A stretch of DNA of 64,000 bases from Deltaproteobacteria bacterium RIFCSPHIGHO2_01_FULL_43_49 (GTDB taxonomy: Bacteria; UBA10199; SPLOWO2-01-44-7), in assembly GCA_001798075.1 (NCBI GenBank), contig MGRG01000011.1, positions 1-64,000 on the forward strand, given 5' to 3'. A program made the position numbers and the translations under genes. The number at the start of each line of letters is the position of its first letter. Within the stretch, counting starts at the first letter, position 1. Below are positions 54,663 to 63,935 of this stretch, in pieces. The notes beneath the pieces were generated by a model. The model did no database searches. It saw only the letters and a list, made by a program, of their open reading frames with translations, and was not told the origin of the DNA.

Positions 54663-54956
54663 CTATAAAACCTTGTAAAGATCATCCCAACTCGAATTCA
54701 TTTTTTCAATCAACCCAATTTTCTTCTGTCTCGATCCTGCCTTAATCTGTTTTTCTCTGCTAATTGCGTATTTAACGTCATCAAATATTTCATAATACAC
54801 CAACTTTTTTAAATTATATTTAGATGTAAATCCGTTAATCAATTTATTTTTATGCTCATAAACTCTGCGAACTAAATCATTTGTAACGCCTGTATACAAA
54901 ACCCTATTATCTTTATTTGTCATGATATAAACGTAAAAATTAGATTGCTTCGTCAC
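54663..54956 (-). CDS. GIY-YIG nuclease-domain protein between inverted repeats
   Basis: The 97-residue protein has YVYIMTNKDNRVLYTGVTNDLVRRVYEHK, the GIY-YIG core (YVY...YTG) with the catalytic Arg region, followed by KLVYYEIF and a conserved AISREKQIKAGSR. It is a UPF0213/YhbQ-like single-domain nuclease. The GTG start (overlapping the pyrC stop) and the 3' flank lie in palindromic repeats of opposite orientation, so gene and repeats look like one mobile unit between pyrC and pgi. AT content is higher than in the neighbours. Confidence 0.88.
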   Translation of the reverse strand: MTKQSNFYVYIMTNKDNRVLYTGVTNDLVRRVYEHKNKLINGFTSKYNLKKLVYYEIFDDVKYAISREKQIKAGSRQKKIGLIEKMNSSWDDLYKVL

Positions 54957-54974
54957 TTCGTTTCTCGCAATGAC
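54942..54974. repeat. AGATTGCTTCG..CTCGCAATGACG palindromic repeat, right copy
   Basis: The inverse of the 54626-54660 unit. It supplies the last codons of pyrC (SSLRETK, stop) and the first codons of the GIY-YIG gene. Confidence 0.8.
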
Positions 54975-56245
54975 GAATCGTAAACAACCTTTCCACCGTA
55001 AAGCGTGTACAAAACTTTTCCCTTTAGTTTCATTTCAGTAAAAGGGGTGTTGCGGCTTTTGGAATGAAATTTTTCCGGATCGATGGTGACGGATCTGTTG
55101 GGATCAAAGATGGTGATGTCGGCAGGGCTTCCCTTTTTGAGTGTCCCCCCTTTGAGCTTGAAAGCTTTTGCAGGGCCAACTGTTAAAAGTGAAATCAATT
55201 TTTTTAATGTTAACTGCTTTTTAGAAACAAATCCCAACAAAACGGGCAAAGCTGTTTCCAAACCGATCAAACCGACATTGGCACAACCGAAACCTACATT
55301 TTTTTCATCTTCAGAGTGAGGGGCGTGGTCGGTTGCAATCGCATCGACGGTTCCATCGTTGAGGGCCGCTAACAAAGCTTGAGAGTCTTGTTTTGTCCTC
55401 AATGGCGGATTTACTTTTGCATTGGCATTGTAGCCAAGACAAGTTTCATCGGTCAGTGTCAAATGATGGGGAGTGACCTCGCAGGTTACGGATAACCCTT
55501 CGAGTTTGGCTCTTCGAACCATTTCAATCCCCTCTTTTGTACTGACATGAGCCACATGGAGATGATGTTTGGTTAATTTTGCCAGCAAAATATCGCGCTG
55601 AATCATTGCCTCTTCGGCGGCGGCTGGGATTCCAGTCACACCCAATGAAGTAGAAATCTTTCCCTCATGCATACAGCCACCTTCTGACAACGTTAAATCT
55701 TCTGCGTGAGTAATGACAGGGACTTTAAATGTTTTGGCATATTCGAGGGCGTGGCGCATCAGTTTGCCATTCATAACCGGCCTGCCGTCATCAGAAATCG
55801 CTACACAACCGGCCTCCACCATCTCCCCAATCTCTGCCAACTCTTCTCCTTTGAGGCCTTTAGAAACAGCGCCAACCGGAAGCACTCGAGCCAAACCCGC
55901 TTCTTTGGATTTCTTGAGAATCATTTGTGTCACTGAAGCGTTGTCGTTGACTGGATTGGTGTTGGCCATGCAAAGGATCGTTGTAAAACCCCCAGCCACC
56001 GCTGCTTGGCTGCCGGAAGTAATATCTTCACGATATTCAAAACCAGGTTCTCTCAAATGGGTGTGGAGGTCGATGAAACCTGGCGAGATAATGGCTCCTT
56101 TGGCATCAACGATTTCATAACCGCTTGTCGGTTTTTTAAAGTGCCCAATTTCACGGATTAGACCATTTTCGATCAAAATGGAAAAATTCCCATCGATATT
56201 TTGTGAGGGATCGATGACACGACCATTGATGATTGCTATTTTCAT
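54953..56245 (-). CDS. pyrC: Dihydroorotase
   Basis: The protein is 430 residues from ATG 56245 ([13 protein letters not shown]), which overlaps the pyrB stop as ATGA; an upstream ATG at 56260 lies within pyrB. The zinc sites are [33 protein letters not shown] and [12 protein letters not shown]. It closes carbamoyl-aspartate to dihydroorotate. The last residues come from the repeat. Confidence 0.96.
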   Translation of the reverse strand: MKIAIINGRVIDPSQNIDGNFSILIENGLIREIGHFKKPTSGYEIVDAKGAIISPGFIDLHTHLREPGFEYREDITSGSQAAVAGGFTTILCMANTNPVNDNASVTQMILKKSKEAGLARVLPVGAVSKGLKGEELAEIGEMVEAGCVAISDDGRPVMNGKLMRHALEYAKTFKVPVITHAEDLTLSEGGCMHEGKISTSLGVTGIPAAAEEAMIQRDILLAKLTKHHLHVAHVSTKEGIEMVRRAKLEGLSVTCEVTPHHLTLTDETCLGYNANAKVNPPLRTKQDSQALLAALNDGTVDAIATDHAPHSEDEKNVGFGCANVGLIGLETALPVLLGFVSKKQLTLKKLISLLTVGPAKAFKLKGGTLKKGSPADITIFDPNRSVTIDPEKFHSKSRNTPFTEMKLKGKVLYTLYGGKVVYDSSLRETK

Positions 56246-57165
56246 CCTTCTCCTCCACACAACAAATAAAGCAGCGCCATGCGCACCGCCACCCCATTGG
56301 TTACTTGATCCAAAATGACTGAGTGGGGTCCATCAGCCACATCCGGCGCAATCTCCACGCCGCGGTTGACGGGCCCTGGGTGCATAATCACCACATCTTT
56401 TTTGGCATGTTTCATTGTCTCTTTGTTGAGTCCGAAAAATCGTGCGTATTCTCTAAGCGATGGAAAAAGGGATTCTGCTTCTCTTTCTCTTTGAATGCGT
56501 AGCATCATAATCACATCAGCTTGGGGAATCACTTCGCGAATGTCATAAGAAACTTTGACCGAATATTGGCTAATTTCCGCAGGAATCATTGAGGCGGGTC
56601 CGGCCACTTGCACTTTTGCCCCCATTTTTGTCAGAAGCAAAATGTTGGAACGAGCAACCCGTGAATGAAGAATATCACCAATGATAGCGACAGTGAGCCC
56701 TTGAACTTTCTTTTTGACCTGCAAAATGGTCATCAAATCGAGCAAGGCTTGTGTTGGGTGTTCATGGGTGCCGTCGCCGGCATTGATTACCGGACATTTC
56801 ACCGCTTTGGCTAAAAGATGAGGCATACCCGATTCCTGATGACGAACGACCAGCAAATCGGGATTCATTGCCTCCAAATTGCGAACGGTGTCGAGGAGGC
56901 TTTCTCCTTTTGAAAGCGAACTTCCCGAAGAAGAAATACTGAGTGTATCGGCTGAGAGTCTTTTTGCCGCCATTTCAAACGACGCGCGTGTGCGAGTGGA
57001 AGATTCAAAAAATCCCAAAATCACCGTTTTGCCGCGAAGGGCCGGGACTTTTTTGATGGGGCGTTTGGAAATTTCCTGAAGATTTTCCGCCGTTTTCAAA
57101 ATCAAATCGACGTCTTTTTTGCTGAGGTCTTTGACACTTAAGATGTGCTTTACTGAAAGGCTCAT
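56242..57165 (-). CDS. pyrB: Aspartate carbamoyltransferase catalytic chain
   Basis: The 307-residue protein has the carbamoyl-phosphate loop [39 protein letters not shown] and [12 protein letters not shown]. No pyrI regulatory chain is adjacent. It lies between pyrR and pyrC, with 4-base overlaps on both sides. Confidence 0.97.
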   Translation of the reverse strand: MSLSVKHILSVKDLSKKDVDLILKTAENLQEISKRPIKKVPALRGKTVILGFFESSTRTRASFEMAAKRLSADTLSISSSGSSLSKGESLLDTVRNLEAMNPDLLVVRHQESGMPHLLAKAVKCPVINAGDGTHEHPTQALLDLMTILQVKKKVQGLTVAIIGDILHSRVARSNILLLTKMGAKVQVAGPASMIPAEISQYSVKVSYDIREVIPQADVIMMLRIQREREAESLFPSLREYARFFGLNKETMKHAKKDVVIMHPGPVNRGVEIAPDVADGPHSVILDQVTNGVAVRMALLYLLCGGEG

Positions 57166-57722
57166 TGAATATGCATTGTTTGCCTGTTCGAAAAATTCTC
57201 CTTCAAGATAACCTGATTCTTGCCATCACTCTCTTTAAGCATTACTTTGATAACCTCTTCAGCATGTGTGGCGATCTTTTTGCCCACATAATCGGCCTGA
57301 ATGGGAAGCTCGCGCCAACCCCTGTCAACCAAAACCGCCAATTTAATGAACTTGGGTCTGCCAAAGTCAATCAACGCATCAAGAGCTGAGCGGATCGTGC
57401 GCCCTGTATATAAAACATCGTCCACCAGGATAATGCCGAGGCCGTTAATATTAAATGGGATCTCCGTTTTTTGAACGATTGGTTGATCCCCCACTTCCGA
57501 CAAATCATCGCGGTACAAATTGATATCTAGAATGCCAACCTTCGGGGCTTTTTTGGTGAGTGTGCCAATCTGTTTCGCAAGCCAATGGGCCAAGGGAACA
57601 CCTCGGGTGCGAATCCCAACTAAGATAACCTCTCCTAAATTGTCGGCAACGATTTGTTTGGCCATGGACTTTAAGGTTTTGTCCATGTCGGCTTCAGTCA
57701 TGAGGTGCTTTTCTTTAGCCAT
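57162..57722 (-). CDS. pyrR: Bifunctional pyr operon regulator / uracil phosphoribosyltransferase
   Basis: The 186-residue protein has the PRPP-binding motif [37 protein letters not shown], and [19 protein letters not shown]. PyrR binds pyr mRNA at low PRPP/high UMP in Gram-positives; here the first gene of pyrR-pyrB-pyrC. The leader holds a GGGGGTT..AACCCCC hairpin (57741-57763), but I do not see the canonical PyrR binding loop. Confidence 0.93.
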   Translation of the reverse strand: MAKEKHLMTEADMDKTLKSMAKQIVADNLGEVILVGIRTRGVPLAHWLAKQIGTLTKKAPKVGILDINLYRDDLSEVGDQPIVQKTEIPFNINGLGIILVDDVLYTGRTIRSALDALIDFGRPKFIKLAVLVDRGWRELPIQADYVGKKIATHAEEVIKVMLKESDGKNQVILKENFSNRQTMHIQ

Positions 57723-57740
57723 ATCGAACTGTTAGGTCGC

Positions 57741-57763
57741 GGGGGGTTGTAGTCAGAACCCCC
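57741..57763 (-). promoter_or_regulatory. Leader hairpin upstream of pyrR
   Basis: GGGGGTT and AACCCCC pair around an 8-base loop in the 5' leader of pyrR on the minus strand. On the plus strand it lies just before the shared promoter motif of the 57827 gene. It could be a regulatory hairpin or an insulator. Confidence 0.4.
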
Positions 57764-57774
57764 TCAAAAAGCAA

Positions 57775-57801
57775 GCAACTTTTTTGAAAAATTGCCGATA
57801 A
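57775..57801 (+). promoter_or_regulatory. GCAAC-N15-CCGATAA promoter-like motif
   Basis: GCAAC (57775-57779), a T-run, and GCCGATAA (57794-57801) lie 25 bases before the 664-residue gene. GCCGATAA is the exact sigma-28 (FliA) -10 consensus. Confidence 0.75.
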
Positions 57802-57826
57802 CTCTAATAGTAGAGAATTTTAATTT

Positions 57827-59821
57827 ATGAGTATCTTTGCCGCTAATGCAGCTGCTTTTTTCCAAGCTTCTGGGGCCAGTTTGGCTCTGGAAACCACTAT
57901 GCAAAATATCTTGACCCCAAATGGAACTGATTCCAAACCTACATTGTTGGCAGAGCTAGGGATACCAACTGATATTCCCACCGCAGCCACTTTGGAGAGG
58001 CTAGAACAACTGAGAGGTACGCAAAGAAAAAACCCCCCTCATTATCATCCTCTTTTAGCTCCCCACAATGCCAATAGTGAACTGGTACCAATTAGAATGA
58101 ATTCATCATTCATAATGGCTTCTTCTAAAGACGATAATGGAATGAAGAAAGATCCTATTTCAGATGCCATCCAAAGAATTGGTCAAAAGTTAGAATCTGA
58201 GAGTAAAGAGGAGATAACAGATGAGGATATTCAGACCCTTCTAATAGAATTAAAAAATGGATCTCATGAAGCAGCTAACATTCTCATAAACGGTACAAAA
58301 CACAGAAAAATGTATCCCAAGTTTGTAACCGCACGCAATATCGATTCAATCTTTAACATAGCAGAAAATGCCTTGGCCACCAATGCGTTGGTTATTGCAG
58401 AGCTTTGTCTAAAAGTTTATGAGGCTGCACTTAATTCACGAGTTTTTCGACAGAGGTATAGTTATTATCCCCGTGTTGATGAAGAAGGAAATAGAGTACC
58501 GCTAGACAGAAAATGGATTGAAGCGGTCCAAGGAGAAAGATTTGTATCTTTATTGGAGAAAGCATTAGCCAAAGACATTGCAACTGCCTATAAACTTTAT
58601 GGACTTTATTTTGTACCATTCGTAGAAAAAGAGCCTCGCCTCTTGAGGCAAAAAGCCTTAGAGTCAGCATTAGCTTTATTCAAGAAAACAAGGAATCTCG
58701 ATTTCGCCTATGCCATTTTATATCTTTCTTCCTGGTCTGAACCTTACGGAGAGCCAACCACAATCCCTTATGAAGTTGTGAAGGAGACAGCTGCAATGAC
58801 AGGTTTAGGAAAACAAGGAGATATTTCCGCCTATTTTCAGGAACTGCTTGATGGCCAAAACTATGGATATTTACATGCGGTTCGCATAGACAGAAAAATT
58901 ATCGATATTTTGACAGAAAAGATTGAAAAAAGATCTATTGATGCAATGGGCGTCATGGATTGTATCTTAGAAGGGTGTGGAACAAAGCATGAGCAAGTTC
59001 GAAAAGACTATATGGACTTTTTTAGACAATTGCTGACGGATAGAGATTTGCATGCTTTAAGGGCTGCTGCCCAGGAAGGCTATCTTCAGGCCCAGATAGC
59101 GATTCAAACATTAATAGGGGTCAACATATTTACTGATCATAGTAAAACGTTGTTATACCCCCAATATATCCCCGAAGAAGAGGTCTTTTATTCAGATATT
59201 TTAGATTTTCTCTGGAAGAGACGCCACAGTGATGAAGAGGTTTTGTCGCATTATACTCCTTTCAATGCTGATGAAGAACCAATATTGGCCGTGGGATCTC
59301 TTTTTGAGATCGCTGCGCAACAAAAGCCAGAAATATTTAAGCACGCATCCCAAAAATTTATTCAAAACATAAGGGGTTATTTCGAATTATTGCCTTCTTC
59401 CATTTTGCCAGGGGGAAAATTATTTAGGGAAGACCCCACTTTTTGGATCACTTTTGTAAAACCAATTCGGCTATTAATGCAAAATGAAGAAACCGATGAA
59501 GAAACGAAACGATTTTTTAATACTGTTGTGGTATGGATAGAAGGGAAGAAAGACGAACGACTAGAAGGTTTTAGGAGCTTCTTAGATGCAGTTGGTAGCA
59601 TAGTTACTGATAGTTCTTATCGTTCTGATTTAGAGGAAAGAATCGCTAAAGAAGAGGCCTTAAAAATCTTAGGCCTTTTGGAAGGAGCCAGCCTGGAAGA
59701 GATATCGAGGGCAATGTGGAGAGCTCGAATGGAAACAAGCAATCTAGTTGAATTAGAACGTATCGATAAAGCCTTTAGATTCTTAGCGGGAGATGGTTCC
59801 GAAGGAGACAAAGAAGATTAA
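57827..59821 (+). CDS. Unknown 664-residue helical protein of the shared-promoter set
   Basis: There is no known domain. The first 30 residues (MSIFAANAAAFFQASGASLA then LETTMQNILT) align with the start of the kinase at 37437, with about 12 identities in 30 and no gap. The rest is mainly alpha-helical with TPR/Sel1- or HEAT-like hints (ALRAAAQEGYLQAQIAIQTL). The acidic C-terminus ends GDGSEGDKED. There is no signal peptide in the Sec sense and no clear membrane helix. It is inserted between pyrR and era, convergent with era (4-base overlap). A soluble or secreted scaffold-like role is only a guess. Confidence 0.75.
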   Translation: MSIFAANAAAFFQASGASLALETTMQNILTPNGTDSKPTLLAELGIPTDIPTAATLERLEQLRGTQRKNPPHYHPLLAPHNANSELVPIRMNSSFIMASSKDDNGMKKDPISDAIQRIGQKLESESKEEITDEDIQTLLIELKNGSHEAANILINGTKHRKMYPKFVTARNIDSIFNIAENALATNALVIAELCLKVYEAALNSRVFRQRYSYYPRVDEEGNRVPLDRKWIEAVQGERFVSLLEKALAKDIATAYKLYGLYFVPFVEKEPRLLRQKALESALALFKKTRNLDFAYAILYLSSWSEPYGEPTTIPYEVVKETAAMTGLGKQGDISAYFQELLDGQNYGYLHAVRIDRKIIDILTEKIEKRSIDAMGVMDCILEGCGTKHEQVRKDYMDFFRQLLTDRDLHALRAAAQEGYLQAQIAIQTLIGVNIFTDHSKTLLYPQYIPEEEVFYSDILDFLWKRRHSDEEVLSHYTPFNADEEPILAVGSLFEIAAQQKPEIFKHASQKFIQNIRGYFELLPSSILPGGKLFREDPTFWITFVKPIRLLMQNEETDEETKRFFNTVVVWIEGKKDERLEGFRSFLDAVGSIVTDSSYRSDLEERIAKEEALKILGLLEGASLEEISRAMWRARMETSNLVELERIDKAFRFLAGDGSEGDKED

Positions 59822-60705
59822 GCATAGCCATATTGTCTTAGCTTATCGGGGCTAGTGGTCCAATCGTGATCGACCTTCACAAAAAGTTCCAAAAAGACCT
59901 TTTGATCGCTCATCAAAAATTCAATTTTTTCACGGGCCCGGGTGCCGATTTTTTTGATCATCTGGCCCTCTTTTCCAATCACCATGCTTTTGTGAGAGGT
60001 TTTTTCAACAACAATATTGGCCTTAATGACGGTAATCTGGGGCTTTTCCTCAAACGATTCAACCTCTACAGCCAAACTATACGGCAATTCTTGGTGCAAA
60101 AGAAGGAGTGCCTGCTCACGAATGGCCTCTGCCGCCAAAAATCTTAACGGCATTTCGGTATAGATTTCTTCTTCGAAAAATTTTGGGCCTTCAGGTAATC
60201 GATCGGTAAATGTTTGAATCAGCTCTTCGACCCCATCACCAGTGAGTGCTGAAATAAAGAAGAGTTCTTTTAAACTCCATTTCTCTTTCAATTCCTCAGC
60301 GTATTCTTTCCATTTTTCTTTGGGAATCTTATCGGCTTTATTGATAATGACTAATGTCTTTTTGCCTATCAGCCGGTCGATAACCTCATCATCTAGTTCC
60401 GGCGTATCAGAGGTTGGATCAACCAAGAAACAAAAGAGATCGCTCTCTTCAATTGTTTTTTCAATTTCTCCCAGCATGAACTGATTTAAAAGCCGTGGAA
60501 GAGAGTGGTAACCGGGTGTGTCGACAAAAACAATTTGTGCATTGGGACGGTTCAAAATTCCAGTAATTCTATTGCGCGTGGTTTGTGGCTTTGAAGTGAC
60601 AATTGCCAACGGTTCGCCGATGATTTTATTGAGCAACGTCGATTTGCCAACATTGGGTTGTCCAAGAATTGCTACACAACCGGATCTGAATTGTTCACTT
60701 TGCAT
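59818..60705 (-). CDS. era: GTPase Era
   Basis: The 295-residue protein has G1 GQPNVGKST, G3 DTPGYHSL, G4 NKAD, and a C-terminal KH domain with SMVIGKEGQMIKKIGTRAREKIE. Era binds 16S rRNA and assists 30S assembly. The start overlaps rnc by 11 bases, a common pairing. Confidence 0.97.
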   Translation of the reverse strand: MQSEQFRSGCVAILGQPNVGKSTLLNKIIGEPLAIVTSKPQTTRNRITGILNRPNAQIVFVDTPGYHSLPRLLNQFMLGEIEKTIEESDLFCFLVDPTSDTPELDDEVIDRLIGKKTLVIINKADKIPKEKWKEYAEELKEKWSLKELFFISALTGDGVEELIQTFTDRLPEGPKFFEEEIYTEMPLRFLAAEAIREQALLLLHQELPYSLAVEVESFEEKPQITVIKANIVVEKTSHKSMVIGKEGQMIKKIGTRAREKIEFLMSDQKVFLELFVKVDHDWTTSPDKLRQYGYA

Positions 60706-61411
60706 GAGTTAGTTTCTCCAATGCTTGTTGCGCGGCTGCCTGCTCTGCCGCTTTTTTACTGGGGCCATGTCCTACACCATAAAGTTCTTCTTGAATATAT
60801 AAATGAATCTCAAAAGTTTTACTGTGATCTGGTCCAACCGCCTTGATTAATTTATAACGAGGCGTCACACGATAGCGCCCTTGCACAATCTCTTGCAATC
60901 TAGTCTTGTAATCTTTGGCAAATCCCTCCGCCCCCACCTTGTCGACGATTTTTGCAAATTGTCTTTCAACTAATTTAAAAGCCTTTTGAAAACCACGATC
61001 GAGATAAATAGCTCCCAAAATGGCTTCATAGACATCAGACAAAAGAGAGGGCTTGTCGCGCCCACCGGTTTGGCCCTCTCCCTTTCCCAAATAAAGAAAT
61101 TCTCCCAATTTAATAATGCGAGCCAGCTCTGCTAACTCTGATTCATTTACAATCGCGGCTCTTAACTTGGAGAGCTCCCCTTCAGGATGATCTTTAAATT
61201 TATGCATCAAAAGATGACTGATGGCTAATTCTAAAACGGCATCGCCCAAAAATTCAATCCGTTCATTGTGCTCTGTCGGTGGAAGTTTCAATTCATTTGT
61301 ATAGGATTTGTGTGTTAGCGCTTTTTTTAAAAGCTCACGGTGTTTAAAAGAATAACCCAGTTTTTTTTCCAAAACTTTCAGACGCTTTTTTTCATCACTG
61401 CTGATACGCAT
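60695..61411 (-). CDS. rnc: Ribonuclease III
   Basis: The protein is 238 residues from the ATG (a GTG at 61420 is nearer the AAAGGG site). The catalytic signature is NERIEFLGDAVLELAISHLL, with a second acidic site SDVYEAILGAIYLD. A C-terminal dsRNA-binding domain with GVGHGPSKKAAEQAAAQQAL follows. It processes rRNA and structured RNA, including potential targets such as the palindromic RNAs in this genome. Confidence 0.97.
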   Translation of the reverse strand: MRISSDEKKRLKVLEKKLGYSFKHRELLKKALTHKSYTNELKLPPTEHNERIEFLGDAVLELAISHLLMHKFKDHPEGELSKLRAAIVNESELAELARIIKLGEFLYLGKGEGQTGGRDKPSLLSDVYEAILGAIYLDRGFQKAFKLVERQFAKIVDKVGAEGFAKDYKTRLQEIVQGRYRVTPRYKLIKAVGPDHSKTFEIHLYIQEELYGVGHGPSKKAAEQAAAQQALEKLTHAK

Positions 61412-61432
61412 GGTGCTCACACCCTTTCTTTT

Positions 61433-62530
61433 TTAAAATGCCCTTTCGATCCAGCCCCCACCCAAACAGACATCGTTTTGATAAAAGACAGCGGCCTGGC
61501 CTGGTGTCACTGCTTCTTGGGGGTTTTTAAATTCTACTTTCAAACCTTCCTCGGAATTGTTGAGTGTCGCCTCAACACCAGGATGTGTTGAGCGAATACG
61601 AACGACAGGGTCACCCTCTCCTTTGATTCCTCCCCCCTCGAGGGGGAGGATGGAAGGTGGGGGGGCAATCCAATGGACATCCTTTGCGATCAACCCACTC
61701 GCTTTCAACGAATCTTTGGAACCTAAAACAACTTCGTTTTTTTCTGGATTGAGGCTGACCACATACCGACGCTCACCTAATGCCACACCCAAACCGCGGC
61801 GCTGGCCGATGGTGTAGGCATGCAAACCCCGATGTTTTCCGAGTCGCTTACCCGCTTCATCAACATAATCACCAGCTTGAAATGCCGCTTCGGGAAAATG
61901 TTCTTCCAAAAAACGCGCATGGTCATCGTCCCCAACAAAACAAAGCTCCTGACTCTCTTTTTTTTCACTAGTGATAAGATTCCATTTTCTGGCCATTTCT
62001 CTCACTTGAGGTTTGGAAAAATTCCCGATCGGCAGTTTCAAACGAGAAAGTTCTGTCTGGCCCAGTCCCCATAAAAAATAGGATTGATCTTTTTTGGGAT
62101 CGATACCTCGTAAAAGAGAAAAAGTTCCATCTTCATTTTTTTGGATACGTGCATAATGCCCTGTTGCGATTCCATAGGCGCCAACTTTATCGGCATATTC
62201 CAACAAAGCTTTAAAACGGACATCTCGATTGCAAGGGGCACAAGGGAGCGGAGTGCGCCCTTTTGAATATTCAGAGGCAAAATATTCCATCACGTGAGTT
62301 TTAAAAGGCTTGCGCAAATCCAAAATTTCAAAAGGAATTTTGAACTGCTCACAGATCTTTCTGGCATCTAAACGATCGATTGGGGTGCAACAACCCTTTT
62401 TCAAAGGAGAGTCACAGCTATAGAGCTCCATGGAAACACCCAGGACTTCTAGGCCTTCTTCCATTAACAAGCATGCGGCGACAGAGCTATCCACCCCTCC
62501 AGACATCCCTAAAACGACCCGTTTTTTCAT
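61433..62530 (-). CDS. mnmA: tRNA-specific 2-thiouridylase MnmA with an in-frame repeat insertion
   Basis: The 365-residue enzyme thiolates U34 of Lys/Glu/Gln tRNAs. It has PP-loop GMSGGVDSS, the cysteine pair in LPCAPCNRDVRFK and SQELCFVGDDDHARFL, and YTIGQRRGLG. Residues about 289-307 (APPPSILPLEGG then GIKGEGD) are coded by a palindromic CCTCCCCCCTCGAGGGGGAGG unit within the C-terminal beta-barrel, and look like an added surface loop. The frame is intact. Confidence 0.96.
   Translation of the reverse strand: MKKRVVLGMSGGVDSSVAACLLMEEGLEVLGVSMELYSCDSPLKKGCCTPIDRLDARKICEQFKIPFEILDLRKPFKTHVMEYFASEYSKGRTPLPCAPCNRDVRFKALLEYADKVGAYGIATGHYARIQKNEDGTFSLLRGIDPKKDQSYFLWGLGQTELSRLKLPIGNFSKPQVREMARKWNLITSEKKESQELCFVGDDDHARFLEEHFPEAAFQAGDYVDEAGKRLGKHRGLHAYTIGQRRGLGVALGERRYVVSLNPEKNEVVLGSKDSLKASGLIAKDVHWIAPPPSILPLEGGGIKGEGDPVVRIRSTHPGVEATLNNSEEGLKVEFKNPQEAVTPGQAAVFYQNDVCLGGGWIERAF
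61612..61672. repeat. Palindromic repeat inside mnmA
   Basis: A CTCCCCCCTCGAGGGGGAG core (61630-61650) with flanking TTTGATTCC and ATGGAAGGTGGGGGG encodes about 19 extra residues of MnmA in frame. It resembles common intergenic palindromes. Confidence 0.7.
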
Positions 62531-62715
62531 GGGAAAGCCGTGTTAGATGACATTACTAAAAAAATAAAGCCAATTCTGCCTAAGATTCCTGAAAATTAAG
62601 AAGGAGAGCTTAAGTAAATTAAAATACAAATATATATAACTATTTAATAAATATCAGTAAATATAAATACATATTTATTGTTGCCCCTATTCACCGGTGG
62701 CAGTAGGAATCACCC
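62531..62715. other. AT-rich intergenic spacer upstream of the EamA gene
   Basis: The divergent spacer between mnmA and the transporter contains an A/T-only tract (about 62610-62682). Promoters for both genes must lie here, but no clear -35/-10 pair stands out. No gene is seen. Confidence 0.5.
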
Positions 62716-63804
62716 ATGCGCTTTTTGTTTCTCATTGTATTCATGAATTTTTGTTATGCAGGCCAACCAACGATCATGAAACTGGCTTCGCAGGAATTAA
62801 GCCCCTTCCAAATTGTTTTTTTAAGACACACCTTGGCAATGTTCGCCTTTCTCCCCTTCGTTTTGTTCCGATCCAACATGCGCTTGGCAGGTTTTGATTG
62901 GATGCGAATTGCCATTGGGGCTTTTTTCGCTTTCACTTTTGCTTCTATTTTTCAAATTGTCGGAGTGAACCTCTCTCAAGCAACCGATGGTGCTTTTATT
63001 ATGGCAATGGAACCGGTTGTGACGATCGTTTTAGCTTTTCTGATTTTGAAGGAAAGTTTAGATTCCAAAACTTTAGGGGGGCTTGCTTTGGCTCTGATGG
63101 GATTTATCGTCCTGTCGAGCACTTCTTTTAATTCAAACCAATTATCAAACGGCCATTGGCTCGGAAATCTTTTCTTCTTGCTCGCTATTATTGGTGAATC
63201 CTCTTTGCCTATTCTGTTCAAACCGTTATTGACCCGTTATTCCCCTCAACTCGTGGCTTTTTATTGTTTGTTATTTGCCTCTTTTTACATGCTCCCTTTT
63301 CAAGGAACGGCATTGTGGACAACAATACCCAAGTTGCATGCAACGACATGGATTGCTGTTCTTTATTTGGGACTCGGTTGTTCCTTCTTAGCCTGCTTCC
63401 TGTGGCTGACTTGTCTTAAACATTTGAGCGTTTCGATGGTTGCCCTTTCTTGGTTTTTACAACCGGTGATTGGTTGTCTTATTGCATGGGCTGTTTTGAG
63501 AGAGCCGATCACGCCGCAAATTTTTGTGGGGGGAAGTTTTATTATCGCCGCTTTAGGATTGCTCTCTTCGAAGTTGTATGAAGTAGCAGAGCCTGCTCTA
63601 CAAACCCAGCAGAACGTTACACAAAAAACGGTGACCATTATGCGTGTGCAACATCCTTTGTGGGGCCCAAGACCATTGACACCGATCAGGGTTCAGAGAT
63701 CACCGCACACTCATCATAAACCGGCGCGGCATCATCCTCTGATGCAACAACATTTCCCTTTGACGCGCTATCGTTCGCCTCACCACATTCATACAATGCA
63801 CTAA
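62716..63804 (+). CDS. EamA-family (DMT) transporter with His-rich tail
   Basis: The 362-residue protein has ten hydrophobic helices in two EamA halves (about 1-140 and 145-290). FLRHTLAMFAFLP, DGAFIMAMEPVVTIVLAFLILKE and SWFLQPVIGCLIAWAVLREPIT are typical. A cytoplasmic tail of about 65 residues carries some 13 histidines (HTHHKPARHHPLMQQHFP, HHIHTMH), unusual for the family and reminiscent of metal-binding tails. The substrate is unknown. Confidence 0.85.
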   Translation: MRFLFLIVFMNFCYAGQPTIMKLASQELSPFQIVFLRHTLAMFAFLPFVLFRSNMRLAGFDWMRIAIGAFFAFTFASIFQIVGVNLSQATDGAFIMAMEPVVTIVLAFLILKESLDSKTLGGLALALMGFIVLSSTSFNSNQLSNGHWLGNLFFLLAIIGESSLPILFKPLLTRYSPQLVAFYCLLFASFYMLPFQGTALWTTIPKLHATTWIAVLYLGLGCSFLACFLWLTCLKHLSVSMVALSWFLQPVIGCLIAWAVLREPITPQIFVGGSFIIAALGLLSSKLYEVAEPALQTQQNVTQKTVTIMRVQHPLWGPRPLTPIRVQRSPHTHHKPARHHPLMQQHFPLTRYRSPHHIHTMH

Positions 63805-63858
63805 GTTAGTTTGGCATTGCAATAAATCTTGTAACTGCTAAAAACTGGCCGTTTATTT

Positions 63859-63932
<74 letters not shown>

Positions 63933-63935
63933 CAA

